Positions 62,193 through 64,000 of a stretch of 64,000 nt of DNA are shown one piece after another. Below the pieces are notes generated by a model. That model saw only the letters and a list, made by a program, of their open reading frames with translations, searched no databases and had not been told where the DNA came from. A program made the translations under genes and the position numbers. How positions within the stretch are numbered: position 1 is the stretch's first letter; each line of letters starts with the position of its first letter. The DNA is from Streptomyces sp. ISL-36 (GTDB taxonomy: Bacteria; Actinomycetota; Actinomycetes; Streptomycetales; Streptomycetaceae). The stretch covers positions 1 to 64,000 of the forward strand of contig NZ_JAGGOS010000053.1 in NCBI RefSeq assembly GCF_018614205.1, read 5' to 3'.

Positions 62193-62204
62193 CTACGCGC
62201 GTAG
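62193..62204. promoter_or_regulatory. Nucleoside-regulon operator, deoC
   Basis: CTACGCGCGTAG, perfect palindrome, 20 bp upstream of deoC. On the minus strand TATGCT (62191-62186) next to it could be the -10 box. Confidence 0.8.
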
Positions 62205-62242
62205 CGACCTGTACAGTCCCGCGATCCCGGACACCTCGACGT

Positions 62243-62340
62243 GACCGCTTTCACGGCCGCCGTGCGGCGGCGAGCTGGTCGACGGCCACCGCCCCGACAA
62301 CATCGTTCTCTACGCCGACATGGTCACCCGAGCCGCCTGA
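62243..62340 (+). other. Possible gene fragment
   Basis: After an in-frame TGA the frame encodes GGELVDGHRPDNIVLYADMV and a few more residues to a TGA at 62338-62340, without a start codon. It reads like the C-terminal end of a lost gene. The evidence is only its appearance. Confidence 0.25.
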
Positions 62341-62374
62341 GCCGCGCCCGGGCCGCTGAGGCAGAATCGGCGGT

Positions 62375-63007
62375 ATGACGAGCCCCCAGCCGCCCTCCGA
62401 GCCCGCGTACGCCGACCGTGTCTTCCGTTCGCCCCTCGGGATCGCGGGCGGTGTCCTGCTGATCGCCCTCGCCGTCTGGTTCTGCGGCGACGCGATGGTC
62501 CGGGGCGAGGGCCGCACGCCGTGGGTGGCCCTGGCGGCCCTGCTGTTCGTGGTGCCGCTCGTCGTGGCGTTCACGATCCGGCCCGCGGTGTACGCGAACG
62601 ACGACCGGATCAAGATCCGCAACCCCTTCCGCAACATCACCCTGCCCTGGGCGGCGGTCGCCGACGTCCGCGCCGGGTACTCCAGCGAGGTCCTCACCCG
62701 CGAGGGGACCAAGTACCAGCTCTGGGCCGTCCCCGTCTCCCTGCGCCAGCGCAAGCGGGCGGCCCGGCGCCAGACGCGCGCGGCCCAGGACGACCCGCAC
62801 GGCCGCACCTCCGTCCACGTGGACGTGAACGACCCGTCCCGCCTCGCCCCGGCCGACCAGACGGTCACCGACCTCCGCGACCTGGCCGAGCGCCGCGCGG
62901 CGGAGCCGGGGGCCCAGGGCGAGCCGCGGGTGCGGTGGGCCTACGAGATCATCGCCCCGGCGGTGGCGGGGCTCGTCCTGCTGGTGATCATGCTGGCCAC
63001 CCGCTGA
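62375..63007 (+). CDS. PH-domain membrane protein
   Basis: 210 aa. Two helices (about 22-40 and 49-68), a bacterial PH-like domain (VYANDDRIKIRNPFRNITLP, WAAVADVRAGYSSEVLTREG) and a C-terminal helix (APAVAGLVLLVIMLA). Common actinobacterial membrane protein without known function. ATG 62375. Confidence 0.85.
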   Translation: MTSPQPPSEPAYADRVFRSPLGIAGGVLLIALAVWFCGDAMVRGEGRTPWVALAALLFVVPLVVAFTIRPAVYANDDRIKIRNPFRNITLPWAAVADVRAGYSSEVLTREGTKYQLWAVPVSLRQRKRAARRQTRAAQDDPHGRTSVHVDVNDPSRLAPADQTVTDLRDLAERRAAEPGAQGEPRVRWAYEIIAPAVAGLVLLVIMLATR

Positions 63008-63013
63008 CCGGCC

Positions 63014-63096
63014 GGGCCGGGACACTCCCGGCTCACGGTGGGCCGCGGGCCGGGACGACTGCCGGTCCACAGCCGTGGGCCGGGACGACTGCCGGC
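63014..63096. repeat. Imperfect 30-33-bp repeats
   Basis: Three copies of a unit starting GGGCCGGGAC (63014, 63047, 63077) and containing CCGG(C/T)(T/C)CAC lie between convergent genes. Confidence 0.5.
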
Positions 63097-64000
63097 TCAC
63101 GGCGGGCCCTGCCAGACCAGGAGCATGTGACCGCCCAGCCAGGCCGAGGAAAGCGCCGCCCCGGCGAGCACCAGGACCGCCACGGGCCGGCGGGCCCGGC
63201 AGAGCGCGAGCGCCGGGGGCAGCAGCAGGGGGAAGCCGGGCAGCAGGAAGCGGGCGCGAGGGAAGTAGACACCGCCGCTGCCGAGGACGACCAGGAGCAG
63301 CACCCCCGAGAAGACCAGCAGGGGCAGCGGCTGGCGGTCGGCCAGACAGAGCGTGAACAGCCCCGCCGAGACGATCAGCACCAGCGAGACCATGACCAGG
63401 AACAGCTTCGGATCCTCGGCGTAGACCAGATGGGCACGCAGCTTCCGCAGGGTGACCGCGCCGCCGTCCCACTCGTTGCCCCACGCCTTCTGGATGGCGA
63501 AGTAGCCGTCCCAGCGGTCAAGCCGCAGCCCCACCCAGCCGACGTAGCCCAGCCAGCCCAGCGGGGCGATGAGAGCGGCGGCCACGGCCGGCCGGCTGCC
63601 GCGCCGGGCGGCGAGCAGCCCGGCGACGGTCACCGCCGCCGCCACCGCGACACCCGTTGGGCGGGTCAGCCCCGCTCCGACGGCGAGGCCGGCCGCCCAG
63701 GCCCAGCGCTTGTCCAGGACCGTGTACAGCGCCCAGGCGGCGAGCGCGGTGAACAGCGACTCCGTGTAGCCCATCCACTGGACGGCGGCGACCGGCAGCG
63801 AGCCCCACAGCACCGCGAGGACCGTCCCCGCCCGGCGCCCGTGCAGCCGGTCGCCGATCGCGAAGACGCCCCAGGCGGCGATCAGTGAGCAGAGCACCGC
63901 GAGCACCAGGCCGACGGAGGCGCGCGAGCCCGGGGTGACGGCCGCGACCGCTTTGACGAGGGCCGGGTAGAGCGGGAAGAACGCCAGGTTGCGGGGGCCG
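63097..64000 (-). CDS. Membrane mannosyl/glycosyltransferase (5' end beyond window)
   Basis: At least 301 residues; frame is open at the right edge (NLAFFPLYPALVKAVAAV), so the N-terminus with the catalytic loop is outside. About eight helices are visible. WMGYTESLFTALAAWALYTV and AGLTRPTGVAVAAAV are typical of PIG-V/PIG-M-like mannosyltransferases that use polyprenyl-phosphate sugars. Ends at 63097. Confidence 0.8.
   Translation of the reverse strand, partial: GPRNLAFFPLYPALVKAVAAVTPGSRASVGLVLAVLCSLIAAWGVFAIGDRLHGRRAGTVLAVLWGSLPVAAVQWMGYTESLFTALAAWALYTVLDKRWAWAAGLAVGAGLTRPTGVAVAAAVTVAGLLAARRGSRPAVAAALIAPLGWLGYVGWVGLRLDRWDGYFAIQKAWGNEWDGGAVTLRKLRAHLVYAEDPKLFLVMVSLVLIVSAGLFTLCLADRQPLPLLVFSGVLLLVVLGSGGVYFPRARFLLPGFPLLLPPALALCRARRPVAVLVLAGAALSSAWLGGHMLLVWQGPP

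Overview
The window is a high-GC (about 70 percent or more), densely packed chromosomal stretch of a Streptomyces or very close relative. Evidence: GTG starts, GTGA/ATGA gene overlaps, the afsQ1-afsQ2-sigQ locus, the sdhCDAB operon, DUF4328-type and polysialyltransferase-like genes, and a gene order that I recognise from memory as resembling the succinate-dehydrogenase to afsQ core region of Streptomyces coelicolor. No rRNA, tRNA, insertion sequence, prophage or CRISPR array was seen. Both ends cut genes: a metallophosphoesterase on the left and a membrane glycosyltransferase on the right.

Layout. 1-8 kb: metallophosphoesterase, solute-binding protein, a three-gene membrane protein/DCC thiol protein/TetR operon with two identical-design palindromes in its promoter, an alpha/beta hydrolase, and an MFS/MarR divergent pair. 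8.2-11.6 kb: sdhCDAB on the minus strand. 11.8-19 kb: OHCU decarboxylase, secreted hexosaminidase, small conserved proteins, an HTH-Clp_N protein, and a first ECF sigma/membrane partner pair. 19.1-22 kb: a YefM/YoeB toxin-antitoxin module followed by a second, paralogous ECF sigma/membrane partner pair. 22-24.8 kb: L,D-transpeptidase and a B12-mutase catalytic subunit. 24.9-27.2 kb: a small, partly broken accessory patch (HTH/DUF5919-like regulator, frameshifted small gene, Gly/Ser-rich peptide, core-deleted PIMT-like methyltransferase). 27.2-28.8 kb: LysE exporter and MerR regulator.

28.8-36.3 kb: a nonulosonic (sialic/Kdn-type) acid cell-surface glycopolymer locus, with two divergent transcription units: polysialyltransferase-like protein and GT2 one way; putative glycosyltransferase, CMP-nonulosonate synthetase fused to a HAD phosphatase, NeuB-type synthase and another transferase-like protein the other way. 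36.4-44.8 kb: M20 amidohydrolase, then a BMP-type nucleoside ABC importer, cytidine deaminase and thymidine phosphorylase. 44.8-53.8 kb: HAD phosphatase, STAS-like protein, SigG-like ECF sigma factor, L,D-transpeptidase, MFS/LysR pair, adenosine deaminase, small secreted and PspC/VanZ proteins. 53.8-57.5 kb: lipoprotein-afsQ2-afsQ1 divergent from sigQ with an AfsQ1-type box. 57.6-63 kb: uridine kinase-like protein, two aldehyde dehydrogenases and deoC, then a PH-domain protein.

How the genes work together: the strongest system-level signal is a 12-bp palindrome, CTACGCGCGTAG (or one-step variants), found immediately upstream of bmpA, the importer ATPase, deoA, add and deoC. These five promoter regions cover nucleoside import, deamination, phosphorolysis and deoxyribose-phosphate cleavage, so they look like one scattered regulon under a repressor whose gene is not in the window. 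Cytidine deaminase lies inside the importer operon and the two aldehyde dehydrogenases follow deoC, giving a plausible route nucleoside -> base + deoxyribose-1-P -> (via deoxyribose-5-P) acetaldehyde -> acetate.
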